From: Streptomyces sp. NBC_01454
GTDB taxonomy: Bacteria > Actinomycetota > Actinomycetes > Streptomycetales > Streptomycetaceae
DNA length: 64,000 nucleotides
Reading direction: 5' to 3'
NCBI RefSeq assembly: GCF_036227565.1
Contig: NZ_CP109460.1
Span: 7,130,001 to 7,194,000 of the forward strand
Program-made: the position numbers and the translations under genes
The notes under the pieces: model-generated
What the model was told of the DNA's origin: nothing
The model's database searches: none
The model's input: the letters and a program-made list of their open reading frames with translations, nothing else
Shown here: positions 17,003-27,515 of the stretch, one piece after another
Layout of the letters: the number at the start of each line of letters is the position of its first letter
Numbering within the stretch: position 1 is the stretch's first letter

Positions 17003-17302
17003 TCAGTGCCGGCCGCTGTCACCGCCCGGCCGTCCGGCCTTCAGGGCGGTGCCCGGCGCGGGCAGCGGATCGGGCGCGGGGCCGGGCTGCGGACCCGGTG
17101 TCGGCGGCGCGGGGTGCGGCGGGACCGGGTCCGGTTCGGGGCCCGGCACCGGCGGCGGCACCGGGTCGGGTCCGGGGACGGGGGCCGGGCCGGGCGTGGG
17201 GCCCGGGGTGGGTCCGGGCGGCCCGGGGCCCGGACCCGGAGTGGGCGGAACGGGGTCCGGACGGGGGGTGGCGGACTGTCCTGCGTGCGCTCGCACCGTC
17301 AT
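17003..17302 (-). CDS. Low-complexity Pro/Gly-rich protein
   Basis: The 99-residue frame starts [17 protein letters not shown], and most of the rest is PGP/PDPVPP repeats ending [14 protein letters not shown]. It has a good GAGGAG site 5 bases before the ATG, which argues that it is translated. No domain can be assigned. Composition resembles the 65-residue protein at 21102-21299. An open frame in GC-rich repeats can arise by chance, so confidence is moderate. Confidence 0.5.
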   Translation of the reverse strand: MTVRAHAGQSATPRPDPVPPTPGPGPGPPGPTPGPTPGPAPVPGPDPVPPPVPGPEPDPVPPHPAPPTPGPQPGPAPDPLPAPGTALKAGRPGGDSGRH

Positions 17303-17832
17303 CTGCTCCTCATGGTCGCTGCTGGGCGGACGGGCGCCGGGCGCTCCCTCCGCGGGGTTGCCGGTCTCCTTGCCGGTCCGGCGCCGACCATGCGCACGGC
17401 CGCGCACGGACCGCATCCGTGCCCACTCTGCGACGGACCGCGGGACTTGGCGACACAGGCGGCACCCGGGCGCCCCGCCGGACGCGTCCCCGGACGCCAC
17501 GCCGATCGGCCGCGGCCGGCTCGACGATCCCGGACTCACCGCGCAGCGCTGGTCGTTGCGGGATGTCGCCGCCGTCCTGGCGCAGGCGGCCGCGCGCCCG
17601 TGGTCCGAGGTGCCGGCCCGCGGACGGTCGCTGCGCACGGCGCGCCGGCGGCCCGACGCGCTGCGGTGAGCGGCGCGCCCTTGCGCCCCCTGGAGCAGTG
17701 GCCGTTTCCCGTGCGGCGGACCGGGGAGGGTGACCGCGGACGCACCGACCGGAGCGACGGAGGACATGGCGTGGCCGGCACTATCCCCCTCGACTTCCCC
17801 CTCGACCCCGACGGCCCGTACGGGACCGCGCC
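17303..17832. other. 530-bp stretch without a convincing gene
   Basis: No frame here has both a good start site and recognisable similarity. One plus-strand frame ends at 17669 with DDPGLTAQRWSLRDVAAVLA and a basic end. This could be a short unrecognised protein or a remnant, but I cannot place a start. Confidence 0.3.
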
Positions 17833-18492
17833 GTGAGCGCCCGCGGCGGGCAGCGGGCCCTGGCGCACGCCCTGCTGGAGCGGCACGGCGAGACCTTCGC
17901 GGCACAGAGCGGGATCCGGCTGGGCAACACCCCGCAGCCGCTGTACCAGGTGCTGGTGCTGGCCGGGCTGCTCAGCGCGCGCATCCGCGCGTCCGTGGCG
18001 GTGGCGGCCGCCCGTGCCCTGTTCGACGCGGGACTGCGCACCCCGCGGCGGATGGCCGCGGCGACCTGGCAGCAGCGGGTCGACGCCCTGGGGGAGGGCG
18101 GCTACCGGCGCTACGACGAGCGCACCGCCACCCAGCTCGGCGACGGCGCCACGCTGCTGCTGGACACCTGTGGCGGCGATCTGCGGCGGATGCGAGCGGC
18201 GGCGGGCGGCGACGTCACCGCGCTGCGCCGGGAACTGCAGAAGGTCCCCGGCCTGGGGCCGACGGGCTCCCACATCTTCCTGCGGGAGGTGCAGGACGTC
18301 TGGCCGGAATTCGCCCCGTACCTCGATGCCAAGGCCGTCCAGGGCGCCGAGCGGCTGGGCCTGCCCGGCGACCCCCGGCAGCTGGCGCGCCTGGTCGGGG
18401 CGGACCGGACCGCAGCCTTCGCCTCCGGGCTGGTGCGCGCGGCACTGGACCGGTCCGTCGCCGAGGACGTACGGGAGGCGGCGGGGGCCTGA
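17833..18492 (+). CDS. HhH-GPD base-excision DNA repair protein (endonuclease III-like)
   Basis: The 219 residues show the HhH-GPD fold. An N-terminal helical part (QPLYQVLVLAGLLSARIR) precedes the helix-hairpin-helix LQKVPGLGPTGSHIFLREVQ (about 135-155), with an Asp about 20 residues later at PYLDAKAV as the likely catalytic Asp. The usual Lys of bifunctional Nth (GxGRKTA) is absent and no 4Fe-4S Cys cluster is present, so a monofunctional glycosylase is likelier than Nth. GTG start. It is convergent with phosphoketolase, with 13 bp between. Confidence 0.75.
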   Translation: MSARGGQRALAHALLERHGETFAAQSGIRLGNTPQPLYQVLVLAGLLSARIRASVAVAAARALFDAGLRTPRRMAAATWQQRVDALGEGGYRRYDERTATQLGDGATLLLDTCGGDLRRMRAAAGGDVTALRRELQKVPGLGPTGSHIFLREVQDVWPEFAPYLDAKAVQGAERLGLPGDPRQLARLVGADRTAAFASGLVRAALDRSVAEDVREAAGA

Positions 18493-18505
18493 ACCGGCGC
18501 CCGGC

Positions 18506-20926
18506 TCAGCCGCTCCAGGTCCAGCCCGCGACCTCCGGAAGGTCGGTGCCGTGCTCCCGGATCCAGGCGTGATGACGGGTACGGGCGTCGGCCATCTCCT
18601 GCCGCAGCGCGACGGCGCGCACCCCGAGGCCGGGTACCCGGTCCACCACGTCCATCACCAGCCGGAACCGGTCGAGATCGTTGCGGACGACCATGTCGAA
18701 GGGCGTGGTGGTGGTGCCCTCCTCCTTGTAGCCGCGCACATGGAGGTTCTCGTGGCCCGCGCGCCGGTAGCCGAGCCGGTGGATCAGCCACGGGTAGCCG
18801 TGGTAGGCGAAGATGACCGGCCTGTCGCGGGTGAACAGCGCGTCGTACTCGGCATCCGGCATGCCGTGCGGGTGCTCCCCGGGCGTCAGCAGCCGGGCCA
18901 TGTCGACGACGTTGACCACCCGCACCGCCAGCTCCGGCAGACGGCGGCGCAGCAGGGCGGCCGCCGCCAGGGTCTCCAGCGTGGGCACGTCCCCCGCGCA
19001 GGCCAGCACCACGTCCGGCGGGCTGCTGCCGTCCTCGGTGCCCGCCCACTCCCAGGCGCCGGCGCCGCGCGCGCAGTGGGCGCGGGCCTCGTCGAGGGTG
19101 AGCCAGTCGAAGCTCGGCTGCTTGCCGGCCACCATCACATTGACGTAGTCGCGGCTGCGCAGCACATGGTCGGCCACCGCGAGCAGGGTGTTGGCGTCCG
19201 GTGGCAGATAGACCCGGACCACCTCCGGGCTCTTGTTGAGGATGTGGTCGACGAAGCCGGGGTCCTGGTGCGAGAAGCCGTTGTGGTCCTGCCGCCAGAC
19301 GTGTGAGGTCAGCAGATAGTTCAGCGAGGCGACCGGGCGCCGCCAGGGCAGCCGGCGGCACGTCCGCAGCCACTTGATGTGCTGGTTGACCATCGAGTCG
19401 ACGATGTGCGCGAAGGCCTCGTAGCTGGAGAACAGCCCGTGCCGGCCGGTGAGGAGATAGCCCTCCAGCCATCCCTGGCACAGATGCTCCGAGAGCACCT
19501 CCATGACCCGCCCGTCATGGGCGAGATGCTCATCGGTGTCGAGGCGCTCGGCCTGCCAGGCCTTGCCGGTGGCCTCGTAGAGGGCCTCCAGCCGGTTCGA
19601 GGCGGTCTCGTCGGGGCCCACGACGCGGAAGTCGCGGCGCTGCGCGGTGGCCTCCATGACGGCTTCGAGCAGCCCGCCCAGTACCCGGGTCGGCTCGTGC
19701 AGCGCACCGCCGCGCGCCGTGACCTCCACCGCGAAGCGCTCCAGCGGCGGCAGGGGCAGATCCCGCAGCAGCACACCCCCGTTGGCGTGCGGCGAGGCAC
19801 CCAGCCGGCGCGGGCCTTCGGGCACGCAGGCCAGCACCTCGGGGCGCGGCCGGCCCCCGGCGTCGAACAGCTCGTCCGGGCGGTAGGAGCGCAGCCAGTC
19901 CTCCAGCTGCCGCAGATGCCCGGCGTCGTCCCGTACGCCGGGCAGCGGGACCTGGTGGGCGCGCCACGTGCCCTCGACCGGCTGTCCGTCGACCTCGTGC
20001 GGACCGGTCCAGCCCTTGGGTGTGCGCAGCACGATCATGGGCCAGCGGGGGCGCTCCGTGACGCCCTCCGTGCGGGCCCGGCGCTGGATGTCGGCGATGC
20101 GGTCCAGGGCGTGGTCCATCGCGGCGGCCAGCGCCTGGTGGACCGCTGCCGGGTCGTCGCCGGTGACATGGAGCGGCTCGTGACCGTAGCCGCGCAGCAG
20201 GTCATCCAGCTCGTCCTGCGGGATCCGGGCGAGCACCGCCGGGTTGGCGATCTTGTAGCCGTTGAGGTGCAGGACGGGCAGCACCGCGCCGTCGTGCACC
20301 GGGTCCAGGAACTTCGTGGCGTGCCAGGACGCGGCGAGCGGCCCGGTCTCCGCCTCGCCGTCGCCGACCACACAGGCGACCAGCAGCTCCGGGTTGTCGA
20401 ACGCCGCGCCATAGGCATGGGTGAGGGAGTAGCCGAGCTCGCCGCCCTCGTGGATCGAGCCCGGGGTCTCCGGAGCGACATGGCTGGGGATCCCGCCGGG
20501 GAAGGAGAACTGCCGGAACAGCCGGACCATGCCGGCCTCGTCCCGGGTGACATCGGGGTAGGTCTCGGCGTACGTGCCGTCCAGCCAGGAATTGGCCACC
20601 ACGGCGGGGCCGCCGTGCCCCGGCCCCCAGACGCACAGGGCGTCCAGCTCGCGGGCCTTGATGACGCGGTTGAGATGGGTGTGCACGAGGTTCAGACCGG
20701 GCGAGGTGCCCCAGTGGCCCAGCAGCCGCGGCTTGATGTGCTCGGGGCGCAGGGGGACGGTCAGCAGCGGGTTGGCCATCAGATAGATCTGCCCGGCGGC
20801 CAGGTAGTTGGCGGCCCGCCAATGGGCGTCGAGGGCGTGCAGCTCATCGGCGCCGAGGGGGCCCGGCGCGGTGTCTGCGGTGTCTTCTGCGGCTGCTGCG
20901 CTTGCTGTGGGGGCCGCGTCGGGCAT
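18506..20926 (-). CDS. xfp: Xylulose-5-phosphate/fructose-6-phosphate phosphoketolase
   Basis: The 806-residue thiamine-diphosphate enzyme contains the phosphoketolase signatures [20 protein letters not shown] and [19 protein letters not shown], the ThDP-binding [15 protein letters not shown], and [15 protein letters not shown] near the end. It cleaves xylulose-5-P and/or fructose-6-P with phosphate to acetyl-P. Length fits the family (about 790-830). I chose ATG 20926 because AGGAG is 6 bases upstream; ATG 20932 is two codons earlier and too close to it. No acetate kinase gene is adjacent. Confidence 0.95.
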   Translation of the reverse strand: MPDAAPTASAAAAEDTADTAPGPLGADELHALDAHWRAANYLAAGQIYLMANPLLTVPLRPEHIKPRLLGHWGTSPGLNLVHTHLNRVIKARELDALCVWGPGHGGPAVVANSWLDGTYAETYPDVTRDEAGMVRLFRQFSFPGGIPSHVAPETPGSIHEGGELGYSLTHAYGAAFDNPELLVACVVGDGEAETGPLAASWHATKFLDPVHDGAVLPVLHLNGYKIANPAVLARIPQDELDDLLRGYGHEPLHVTGDDPAAVHQALAAAMDHALDRIADIQRRARTEGVTERPRWPMIVLRTPKGWTGPHEVDGQPVEGTWRAHQVPLPGVRDDAGHLRQLEDWLRSYRPDELFDAGGRPRPEVLACVPEGPRRLGASPHANGGVLLRDLPLPPLERFAVEVTARGGALHEPTRVLGGLLEAVMEATAQRRDFRVVGPDETASNRLEALYEATGKAWQAERLDTDEHLAHDGRVMEVLSEHLCQGWLEGYLLTGRHGLFSSYEAFAHIVDSMVNQHIKWLRTCRRLPWRRPVASLNYLLTSHVWRQDHNGFSHQDPGFVDHILNKSPEVVRVYLPPDANTLLAVADHVLRSRDYVNVMVAGKQPSFDWLTLDEARAHCARGAGAWEWAGTEDGSSPPDVVLACAGDVPTLETLAAAALLRRRLPELAVRVVNVVDMARLLTPGEHPHGMPDAEYDALFTRDRPVIFAYHGYPWLIHRLGYRRAGHENLHVRGYKEEGTTTTPFDMVVRNDLDRFRLVMDVVDRVPGLGVRAVALRQEMADARTRHHAWIREHGTDLPEVAGWTWSG

Positions 20927-21101
20927 GCTCATCTCCTGACCGTGGTGGGTGCGAGGGGTGTTCACCGGCGGCACTGTGCGTGTGCCCACGCGACGGGCAC
21001 TTCATGGGCGGGCGCAGCCGACGGGCCGCCGCCCGGTGGACGGGCACCCCTCGCCTCCCGCTTCCGGTCGCCGTGCCGCGCGGCAATGGGGGGACCGCGG
21101 T

Positions 21102-21299
21102 TCAGTCGGGTGGCTCGGCGGCCGGGTCGTCGTCCGGCTTCGCGCCGGGCTCGCCAGGGCCAGGGGCAGGAGCCGGTTCGTCCGGTTCCGGTCCGGCCGG
21201 GGCCGGGTCCCGCGGCACCGGCTCCGGCTCGCTCGGCACGGGGCCCGGTCCGTCGGGCTCGCGTGCGGTGGTCACGGCGGCAGCGCTCATCAGGGTCAT
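21102..21299 (-). CDS. Small acidic Pro-rich protein
   Basis: The 65 residues start MTLMSAAAVTTAREPDGP and continue as a Pro/Glu/Asp/Gly-rich chain (PVPSEPEPVPRDPAPAGPE) ending DPAAEPPD. A strong AAGGAGAGG site precedes the ATG. It is probably intrinsically disordered and has no assignable function. Its composition and proline spacing resemble the 17003-17302 protein. Confidence 0.5.
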   Translation of the reverse strand: MTLMSAAAVTTAREPDGPGPVPSEPEPVPRDPAPAGPEPDEPAPAPGPGEPGAKPDDDPAAEPPD

Positions 21300-21524
21300 G
21301 TTTCCTCTCCTTCCTCACCATCGTCCGTCGGACGGCGGCCGTCGGCCCGTTCAGGAGGGGACCGGGAGGCGGAGGCAGCGGAAACGGGGGCCGGGCTCAG
21401 GTGGGGAAGCGGCCCGCCCGCGACGGCGGGCGGGCGCCGGGGTGACGGACCCCGGACCGGCGGGCGCGGCGGCGGCTGTGGTCCAGGTGGCCCTGGCGGC
21501 CCCGGCGGCGCCAGTGTCCCCGGT

Positions 21525-21560
21525 GGCCCCGCTGTCTCCGCTGGCCCCGCTGTCTCCGCT
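21525..21560. repeat. Two perfect 18-bp tandem copies
   Basis: GGCCCCGCTGTCTCCGCT occurs at 21525-21542 and again at 21543-21560, just beyond the 3' end of the nitrate reductase fusion gene. More degenerate copies extend toward 21500. Confidence 0.7.
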
Positions 21561-21564
21561 GTCC

Positions 21565-24500
21565 TCAGTACACGTCACGGACATAGCGCTTGTCGGCGGC
21601 GAGCTGTTTCACATAGCCGGCGGCCGCCTCCTGCGTCAGGCCGCCGTGCGCCACGGCGATGTCCCGCAGTGCGCGGTCGACGTCCTTGGCCATCCGGGAA
21701 GCGTCACCGCAGACATAGAAGTGGGCGCCGTCCTGGAGCCAGGACCACAGCTGGGCGCCGTGCTCCCGCATCCGGTCCTGGACGTAGATCTTGGCGCGCT
21801 GATCGCGGGAGAAGGCGGTGTCCAGCCGGGTGAGCAACCCCTCCCGGCACAGTTCGCCGAGTGCGTCCTCGTGGTAGAAGTCGGTGGCGCGGCGCTGCTC
21901 GCCGAAGAAGAGCCAGTTGGGGGCGCGGTGGCCGCGGGCCCGCCGCTCTTCGAGGAAGCCGAGGAAGGGCGCCACGCCGGTGCCCGGGCCCACCATCACC
22001 ATCGGGGTCGCCGGGTCGGCCGGCGGACGGAACCGGTCGGTGCGCCGGACGAACACCGGCACCGGGCTGTCCTGCCCGGCATCGGCCAGAAAGGTGGAGG
22101 CCACGCCCTTGCGGGGGCGGCCCTGGCGGTTCTCGAAGCGGACCACGGAGACCGTCAGACGCAGCAGGGCGGGGTCGGTCAGCGGGCTCGACGAGATGGA
22201 GTACAGCCGGGGCTGAAGGCGGGGGAGGAGGGCGGCCCAGTCGGCCGCCTCGGCCCGTACCGGGTGTTCGGCGAGGACGTCGACGGCCTGCCGGCTCCAG
22301 GTCCACTGGGCCAGCTCACCCCGGTTGTCGGGCCGCAGCAGCTTCTTCAGGGCTCGGTCACCGGTGCGTTCGGCGACCAGGCGGAGGAGGGCGGGGGTGA
22401 TCCGGGTGAGATCCAGATGGCGGTGCAGGGCCTCCTCCAGCGGCACCGTGCCCGGGCCGGGCAGCTCGACGGCGGCGGTGGGATCGGCACCGGTGGCGGA
22501 CAGCCACTCCGCGACGAGTTCCGGGCAGTTCTGCGGCAGCACACCGAGCGCATCGCCCGCCGCGTAGTCCAGCGGGGTGCCGTCGCCGTCACGGGTGTCG
22601 AAGGTGAACTCCCGCACCTCCTTGGTGGCCCCGGCCCGGCTCAGCAGCTGGTTGCCGACGAGGAGGGCGGTGACGGGTGCGGGCTTGGCGGGCCCGGCGG
22701 CCGGCGCCGCGGGAGCCGGGGGAGCCGGGGGAGCCGAGGGAGCCGGGGCGGCCTCCGTCGTGGCCGTCACCCCGCCCGGTGCCGCCCCGCCCGGTGCCGG
22801 ACCCTCCGTCCCCGGGCCGTCCGCCAGGACCGTGAGCACCTTCTCCAGCCACTGCCCGGCCGGCGCCTCGTAGTCCGGTTCGCAGTCGGCCCGCGGCACC
22901 AGCCGCTGCGCACCGAGTTCGGCGAGCCGTGCGTCGAGCCGCCGGCCGTGGCCGCAGAAGTCGTCGTAGGAGGAGTCGCCCAGCGCGAGCACGGAGTAGC
23001 GCACGCCCTCCAGCCGCGGGGTGTCCGGCGCGTTGAGGGTCTCCCAGAAGTCCGAGCCGTTGTCGGGGGCGTCGCCGTCCCCGAAGGTGCTGGTGACCAG
23101 AAGCAGATCGGCGCCGTGCGGCAGGGTGGCCGGTGCGGTGTCGGCCATGCTCAGCAGCGTCGCCGTCCGCCCGCTGCCGTTGAGCCGGCGGGCCGCGTCG
23201 GCGGCGACCTCCTCCGCGTTGCCGGTCTGTGAGGCCCACAGGACGAACACCGCCGGGGCCACCGCGTCGCCGGACGCCGCGGCGGGCATGTCCGCCGTGC
23301 CGGTCGCCGGCCGGGCCTGCGGGACGCGCGAGAACATTCCGGCCAGCATGCCGTTGACCCACAGCGCGGTGTCCGGGTCGAAGGGCGCCTCGGCCGGCAG
23401 CACCGGGGTGCCGGCGGCGGGGCCGGAGTCCAGCCCGGTGAGAAAGCCGGACAGATAGCGGCGTTCGTGCGCGGCCAGCACCGGCGGCGCGGACGCCGCG
23501 AGCTGGAACACCCCGGCCAGCGCCGCCACCGCCGCACCACCGCCGGGGCCCGGGAAGGCGTCCGCACCGGCCGTCCCACCCGTGGTCTCACCGGCTGTCC
23601 CACCGGCCGGCGCCCCCTGCCCGGAGCCCGTCTCTCCCGCGACCTTGGCCAGGGACACCGCACACGCCTTGAACTCGGGCTGGAAGGAGATCGGATCGAC
23701 CGCGTCATGGGTCACCGCATTGACGCTGAGGTACTCGCCGAACAGATCGTTCCAGTGGAACGGCGCGAAGCAGTTGCCGGGCCGCACCCGGTCGGTCGGC
23801 ACGGCGGGCAGCACCGCCCGGCCGCGCCGCGAGGCGACCTCCACCATGTCGCCCTCCACCAGCCCCAGCGCCAGGGCGTCCGCCGGGTGGATCTCCACGA
23901 AGGGGCCCGGGTTGAGCTTGTTCAGCTTGGCGACCGTGCCGGTCTTGGTGAGGGTGTGCCACTGGTGTGGCAGGCGGCCGGTGTTGAGGACGTACGGGAA
24001 GTCGTCGTCGGGCAGTTCGGCCGCCGGGAGGTGCGGACGGGCGAAGAACACGGCCCGGCCGGACGCGGTGGGGAAGGACAGCCGGGGGCGGCTGCCGTCC
24101 GGCCGCTCGTCCAGGGACTGGCTGACGCCGTCGTTGAGGTAGCGCACCGGGTTGCGGTCGGGCCCCTCGGCGGTGGCGCAGGGCCACTGCACGGGGGTGT
24201 CCCGCAGCCGTTCGTAGGTCACCCCGCGCAGGTCATAGCCCGTCTGCGGGTTCCAGGCGCGCTTGATCTCCTCGAATATCTCCTCGGCACTGCGGTAGCT
24301 GAAGGCGTCCTCGTACCCCATCTCGCAGGCGACCTCGGCGATGATCCGCCAGTCCGGCCAGGCCTCGCCCGGGGCGTCGGCGGCCTGCCGCACCAGCGTC
24401 AGCGTGCGCTCGGAGTTGACCATCACGCCCTCGGACTCGGACCACATGGCGGCGGGCAGCACCACATCGGCGTACGCGGTGGTCTCGGTCTCCGCGAAGA

Positions 24501-25830
24501 CGTCCTGGGCGACGACGAACTCCGCGGCCTCCAGCCCCTCGATGACCGTACGGCGGTTGGCGACCGAGGCGACGGGGTTGGTGCAGATGATCCAGCACGC
24601 CTTGATCTCCCCGTCGGCCATCCGCCGGAACATCTCGACGGTGCCCCGGCCGGGCTCGTCCGCCCGCAGCGTCCCCGGCTCCAGCCCCCACAGCTCCTCG
24701 GTGAAGGCACGGTCCGCGGCGACCAGCGTCGACCGCTGACCGGGCAGGCCCGGCCCCATGTAGCCCATCTCCCGCCCGCCCATCGCGTTGGGCTGGCCGG
24801 TGAGGGAGAACGGGCCGCAGCCGGGGCGGCAGATCGTCCCGGTCGCCAGATGCAGATTGATCAGGGCATTGGTGTTCCAGGTGCCGTGGGTGCTCTGGTT
24901 CAGGCCCATGGTCCAGCAGCTCATCCAGGCGTCCGCCGCACCGATCCACTCGGCGGCCCGGCGCAGCTCGGCCTCCGGTATCCCGGTGAGCTCCGCGACC
25001 TTCGCGGGCGGATAGTCCTCGAGGAACTCCGGCATCGCCGCCCAGCCCTCGGTGTGCTCGGATATGAACTCCGCGTCGAGCCGGCCGTCGGCCGCCAGCA
25101 GATGCAACAGGCCGTTCAGCAGCGCCAGATCCGTCCCCGGCTCGATCTGCAGGAACAGGTCGGCCTTGGCCGCGGTGGCGGTGCGCCGCGGATCGACCAC
25201 GATCAGCTTGGCGCCCGCCTTCACCCGCTCCATCATCCGCAGGAAGAGAATCGGGTGGCAGTCGGCCATGTTGGCGCCGATGACGAAGAAGACCTCGGCG
25301 TGCTCGAAGTCCTCGTACGAGCCGGGCGGGCCGTCCGCGCCCAGCGACAGCTTGTAGCCGCTGCCCGCACTCGCCATGCACAGCCGCGAGTTGGACTCGA
25401 TGTGCCGGGTGCGGACGAACCCCTTGGCGAGCTTGTTCGCCAGGTACTGCGCCTCCAGCGTCATCTGTCCCGAGACATAGAGCGCGAAGGCGTCCGGACC
25501 GTGCTCGTCGACGATCTCCCGCAGCCGTGCGGCGGTCCGTTTGACGGCGGTGTCCATCGCCTCGGCGGCCGGCTCGTCGCCGCGGTCCGCGCGCACCAGG
25601 GCGCTCGACAGCCGGCCCGGCGCCGCGAACAGCTCGGCGCTGGTCGCGCCCTTGGTGCACAGCCGGCCCCCGTTCGACGGGTGGGCCTTGTCGCCGGCCG
25701 CCCTGCGGACCGTTCGCCGGCCCTCCCCGTCCGTCGCGACGTCCAGCACGACCCCGCACCCGACCCCGCAGTACGTGCACGCCGTCCGCACCTGCGACAT
25801 GGTCTCGGCCGGCGGTTCCGGTGCGGTCAC
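21565..25830 (-). CDS. Assimilatory nitrate reductase fused to CysJ-like flavoprotein reductase
   Basis: The 1421-residue single chain has three parts. Residues 1-730 are a molybdopterin nitrate reductase: 4Fe-4S ligands C18, C21, C25 and C58, then [15 protein letters not shown] and [14 protein letters not shown]. Residues 730-860 are a low-complexity linker with a short helical domain. Residues 860-1000 are a flavodoxin ([34 protein letters not shown]). The FAD/NADP reductase follows (YSISSSPL near 1210, [18 protein letters not shown]) and ends RYVRDVY. It should pass NADPH electrons internally to nitrate. Similar fusions are annotated as bifunctional nitrate/sulfite reductase flavoproteins in Streptomyces. 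GTG start with GAAGGGGA upstream. Confidence 0.93.
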   Translation of the reverse strand: MTAPEPPAETMSQVRTACTYCGVGCGVVLDVATDGEGRRTVRRAAGDKAHPSNGGRLCTKGATSAELFAAPGRLSSALVRADRGDEPAAEAMDTAVKRTAARLREIVDEHGPDAFALYVSGQMTLEAQYLANKLAKGFVRTRHIESNSRLCMASAGSGYKLSLGADGPPGSYEDFEHAEVFFVIGANMADCHPILFLRMMERVKAGAKLIVVDPRRTATAAKADLFLQIEPGTDLALLNGLLHLLAADGRLDAEFISEHTEGWAAMPEFLEDYPPAKVAELTGIPEAELRRAAEWIGAADAWMSCWTMGLNQSTHGTWNTNALINLHLATGTICRPGCGPFSLTGQPNAMGGREMGYMGPGLPGQRSTLVAADRAFTEELWGLEPGTLRADEPGRGTVEMFRRMADGEIKACWIICTNPVASVANRRTVIEGLEAAEFVVAQDVFAETETTAYADVVLPAAMWSESEGVMVNSERTLTLVRQAADAPGEAWPDWRIIAEVACEMGYEDAFSYRSAEEIFEEIKRAWNPQTGYDLRGVTYERLRDTPVQWPCATAEGPDRNPVRYLNDGVSQSLDERPDGSRPRLSFPTASGRAVFFARPHLPAAELPDDDFPYVLNTGRLPHQWHTLTKTGTVAKLNKLNPGPFVEIHPADALALGLVEGDMVEVASRRGRAVLPAVPTDRVRPGNCFAPFHWNDLFGEYLSVNAVTHDAVDPISFQPEFKACAVSLAKVAGETGSGQGAPAGGTAGETTGGTAGADAFPGPGGGAAVAALAGVFQLAASAPPVLAAHERRYLSGFLTGLDSGPAAGTPVLPAEAPFDPDTALWVNGMLAGMFSRVPQARPATGTADMPAAASGDAVAPAVFVLWASQTGNAEEVAADAARRLNGSGRTATLLSMADTAPATLPHGADLLLVTSTFGDGDAPDNGSDFWETLNAPDTPRLEGVRYSVLALGDSSYDDFCGHGRRLDARLAELGAQRLVPRADCEPDYEAPAGQWLEKVLTVLADGPGTEGPAPGGAAPGGVTATTEAAPAPSAPPAPPAPAAPAAGPAKPAPVTALLVGNQLLSRAGATKEVREFTFDTRDGDGTPLDYAAGDALGVLPQNCPELVAEWLSATGADPTAAVELPGPGTVPLEEALHRHLDLTRITPALLRLVAERTGDRALKKLLRPDNRGELAQWTWSRQAVDVLAEHPVRAEAADWAALLPRLQPRLYSISSSPLTDPALLRLTVSVVRFENRQGRPRKGVASTFLADAGQDSPVPVFVRRTDRFRPPADPATPMVMVGPGTGVAPFLGFLEERRARGHRAPNWLFFGEQRRATDFYHEDALGELCREGLLTRLDTAFSRDQRAKIYVQDRMREHGAQLWSWLQDGAHFYVCGDASRMAKDVDRALRDIAVAHGGLTQEAAAGYVKQLAADKRYVRDVY

Positions 25831-25975
25831 GGACGGTCCCCTTCGTGGTCGGCTGCTGCGCTTCCGACCCTACGAACGGCCCGTTAACCAGGTGTCACGG
25901 CAAGCGCGCACCCGTCGTTACGGCGATCACACAGTGGCCGGCGGCGCTCCGTGAGCACCGCCGGCCGGCCCCCGC

Positions 25976-27208
25976 TCAGGGGAGCAGATCGCTCAGCGGT
26001 ACGTCCGGATCGGCGAGCCGCTCCGGGTCCACCGGCCGCCCGCTCGCCACCAGCGCCTTGATCGGGTCGGTGACGTCCCAGACATTGACGTTCATCCCGG
26101 CCAGCACCCGCCCGCCGGAGAGCCAGAAGGCGAGGAATTCCCGGGCCGCGGTGTCCCCGCGGAAGACGACCCGGTCATAGCCGTCCGGTGCGGCATATCC
26201 GGTGTACTCCATGCCCAGGTCGTACTGGTCGGTGAAGAAGTACGGCAGCCGGTCGTAGCGCACGTCCTGGCCGAGCATGGCCCGGGCCGCGGTGTGGGGC
26301 TGGTGGAGCGCGTTGGCCCAGTGTTCGACGCGCAGATGCCGGTCCAGCACGGGGTGGTAGGCGTGGGCCACGTCGCCGGCGGCGTAGATGTCCGGATCGG
26401 AGGAGCGCAGCCGCTCGTCCACGACGACGCCGTCGTCGACCCGGAGCCCGGCCGCGGCGGCCGTCTCGGTGTTGGGGGTGATCCCCACGCCGACGATGAC
26501 CGCGTCGGCCGCGATCCGGGTGCCGTCGGCCAGCCGGACCCCGTCCGCCGCGCCGCCGCTGCCGGTGATCTCCGTGATCCGGGTGCCGCAGCGCAGATCG
26601 ACGCCGTGCTCGGTGTGCAGCGCGGCGAAGATCTCGGCGGCCTCGCGGCCCAGGACCCGCAGCAGGGGCAGCTCCGCGGTCTCCAGGACGGTCACCGCGA
26701 CCCCGGCGGCGCGGGCGGCCGCGGTGGTCTCCAGGCCGATCCAGCCGGCGCCGATCACCACGATCCGGGCGGCCGAGCGGAACACCTCCTTGAGCCGGTC
26801 GCTGTCGGCCAGGCGCCGCAGGTAGTGCACCCCGTCGAGGTTCGCGCCGGGCACCGGCAGCGGGCGCGGGGTGGAGCCGGTGGCCAGCAGCAGCTTGGCG
26901 TAGCCCAGCCGGCTGCCGTCGGCGAGGGTCACCTCGTGGCCGGCCGGGTCGAGGGCGGTGACGGCGTTGCCCAGCCGCAGATCGACGTCGTGCTCGGCGT
27001 ACCACTCGGGCGGATGGACGTAGGCCGACTCCCGCTCGGAGGTGCCCAGCAGATAGCCCTTGGACAGCGGCGGCCGCTCGTAGGGCCGCTCGTGTTCGTC
27101 ACCCAGCAGCACCACCGGGCCCTCGAAGCCTTCCGCGCGCAGCGTCTCCGCGGCCTTCGCGCCGGCCAGTCCCGCTCCGGCGATCACAAACGCTGTGTTC
27201 TGGGCCAT
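25976..27208 (-). CDS. FAD-dependent ferredoxin/rubredoxin-type reductase
   Basis: The 410-residue protein has an N-terminal FAD dinucleotide fold (AFVIAGAGLAGAKAAETLR), a central NAD fold (RIVVIGAGWIGLETTAAARA), the second FAD motif SSDPDIYAAGDVAHAYH and the reductase C-terminal domain. This is the architecture of ferredoxin/putidaredoxin reductases. It lies 145 bp upstream of the nitrate reductase gene on the same strand, so it may serve nitrate or nitrite reduction, but no ferredoxin gene is adjacent. Start ATG 27208 by conserved N-terminus. Confidence 0.85.
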   Translation of the reverse strand: MAQNTAFVIAGAGLAGAKAAETLRAEGFEGPVVLLGDEHERPYERPPLSKGYLLGTSERESAYVHPPEWYAEHDVDLRLGNAVTALDPAGHEVTLADGSRLGYAKLLLATGSTPRPLPVPGANLDGVHYLRRLADSDRLKEVFRSAARIVVIGAGWIGLETTAAARAAGVAVTVLETAELPLLRVLGREAAEIFAALHTEHGVDLRCGTRITEITGSGGAADGVRLADGTRIAADAVIVGVGITPNTETAAAAGLRVDDGVVVDERLRSSDPDIYAAGDVAHAYHPVLDRHLRVEHWANALHQPHTAARAMLGQDVRYDRLPYFFTDQYDLGMEYTGYAAPDGYDRVVFRGDTAAREFLAFWLSGGRVLAGMNVNVWDVTDPIKALVASGRPVDPERLADPDVPLSDLLP

Positions 27209-27515
27209 GTCGCGCTCAGCTCCCTCGGATGATCGGTTACCCGACATCAGTTACCCGTCCCGCGCCCGGACAGGTACCGCCGAAGGTGTGGCCGGCCCCC
27301 GCGGGCGCCGCCCCCATGGACGTCGCCCGCGCGGGCCTGCGCCACACCCGGCCGCCAACCGGACGTGGCGCACGGCCGGTTCGCGCGCCGCGGACCGGCC
27401 CTACCGCGTTCCCGCCGTCCGCTCCGGATGCCCGCGCGGCGCGCGCGCCGTCAGCGCGCCGTCAGCGCGCCGTCAGCGCGCCGTCAGCGCGCGGGCCTCG
27501 TCGGGGCGGAGTATC
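27209..27515. other. 307-bp intergenic stretch with an 11-bp tandem array
   Basis: This region lies between the decarboxylase stop and the reductase start, both on the minus strand. It holds no convincing gene. Features are the 11-bp array at 27445-27488 and an inverted CCCGCGCG/CGCGCGGG pair flanking it. The reductase promoter should be in 27209-27400. Confidence 0.45.
27431..27495. repeat. Four 11-bp repeats inside a GC hairpin
   Basis: GCGCCGTCAGC is repeated four times without change at 27445-27488. The array is flanked by CCCGCGCG (27431-27438) and its complement CGCGCGGG (27488-27495). It begins about 20 bp past the decarboxylase stop, so it could act as a terminator or RNA-stability element for the siderophore operon. 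Confidence 0.7.

Noticed and set aside
17049..17669. Gly/Pro repeat frame on the plus strand
   Set aside because: The first half is the reverse of the Pro-rich 17003-17302 gene, and the start is poorly placed. Only the tail near 17550-17669 is mildly protein-like.
21351..21584. Short frame with Gly/Ser/Asp repeats near 21500
   Set aside because: The repetitive peptide comes from the 18-bp tandem repeat just past the nitrate reductase stop. Ribosome binding site and similarity are lacking.
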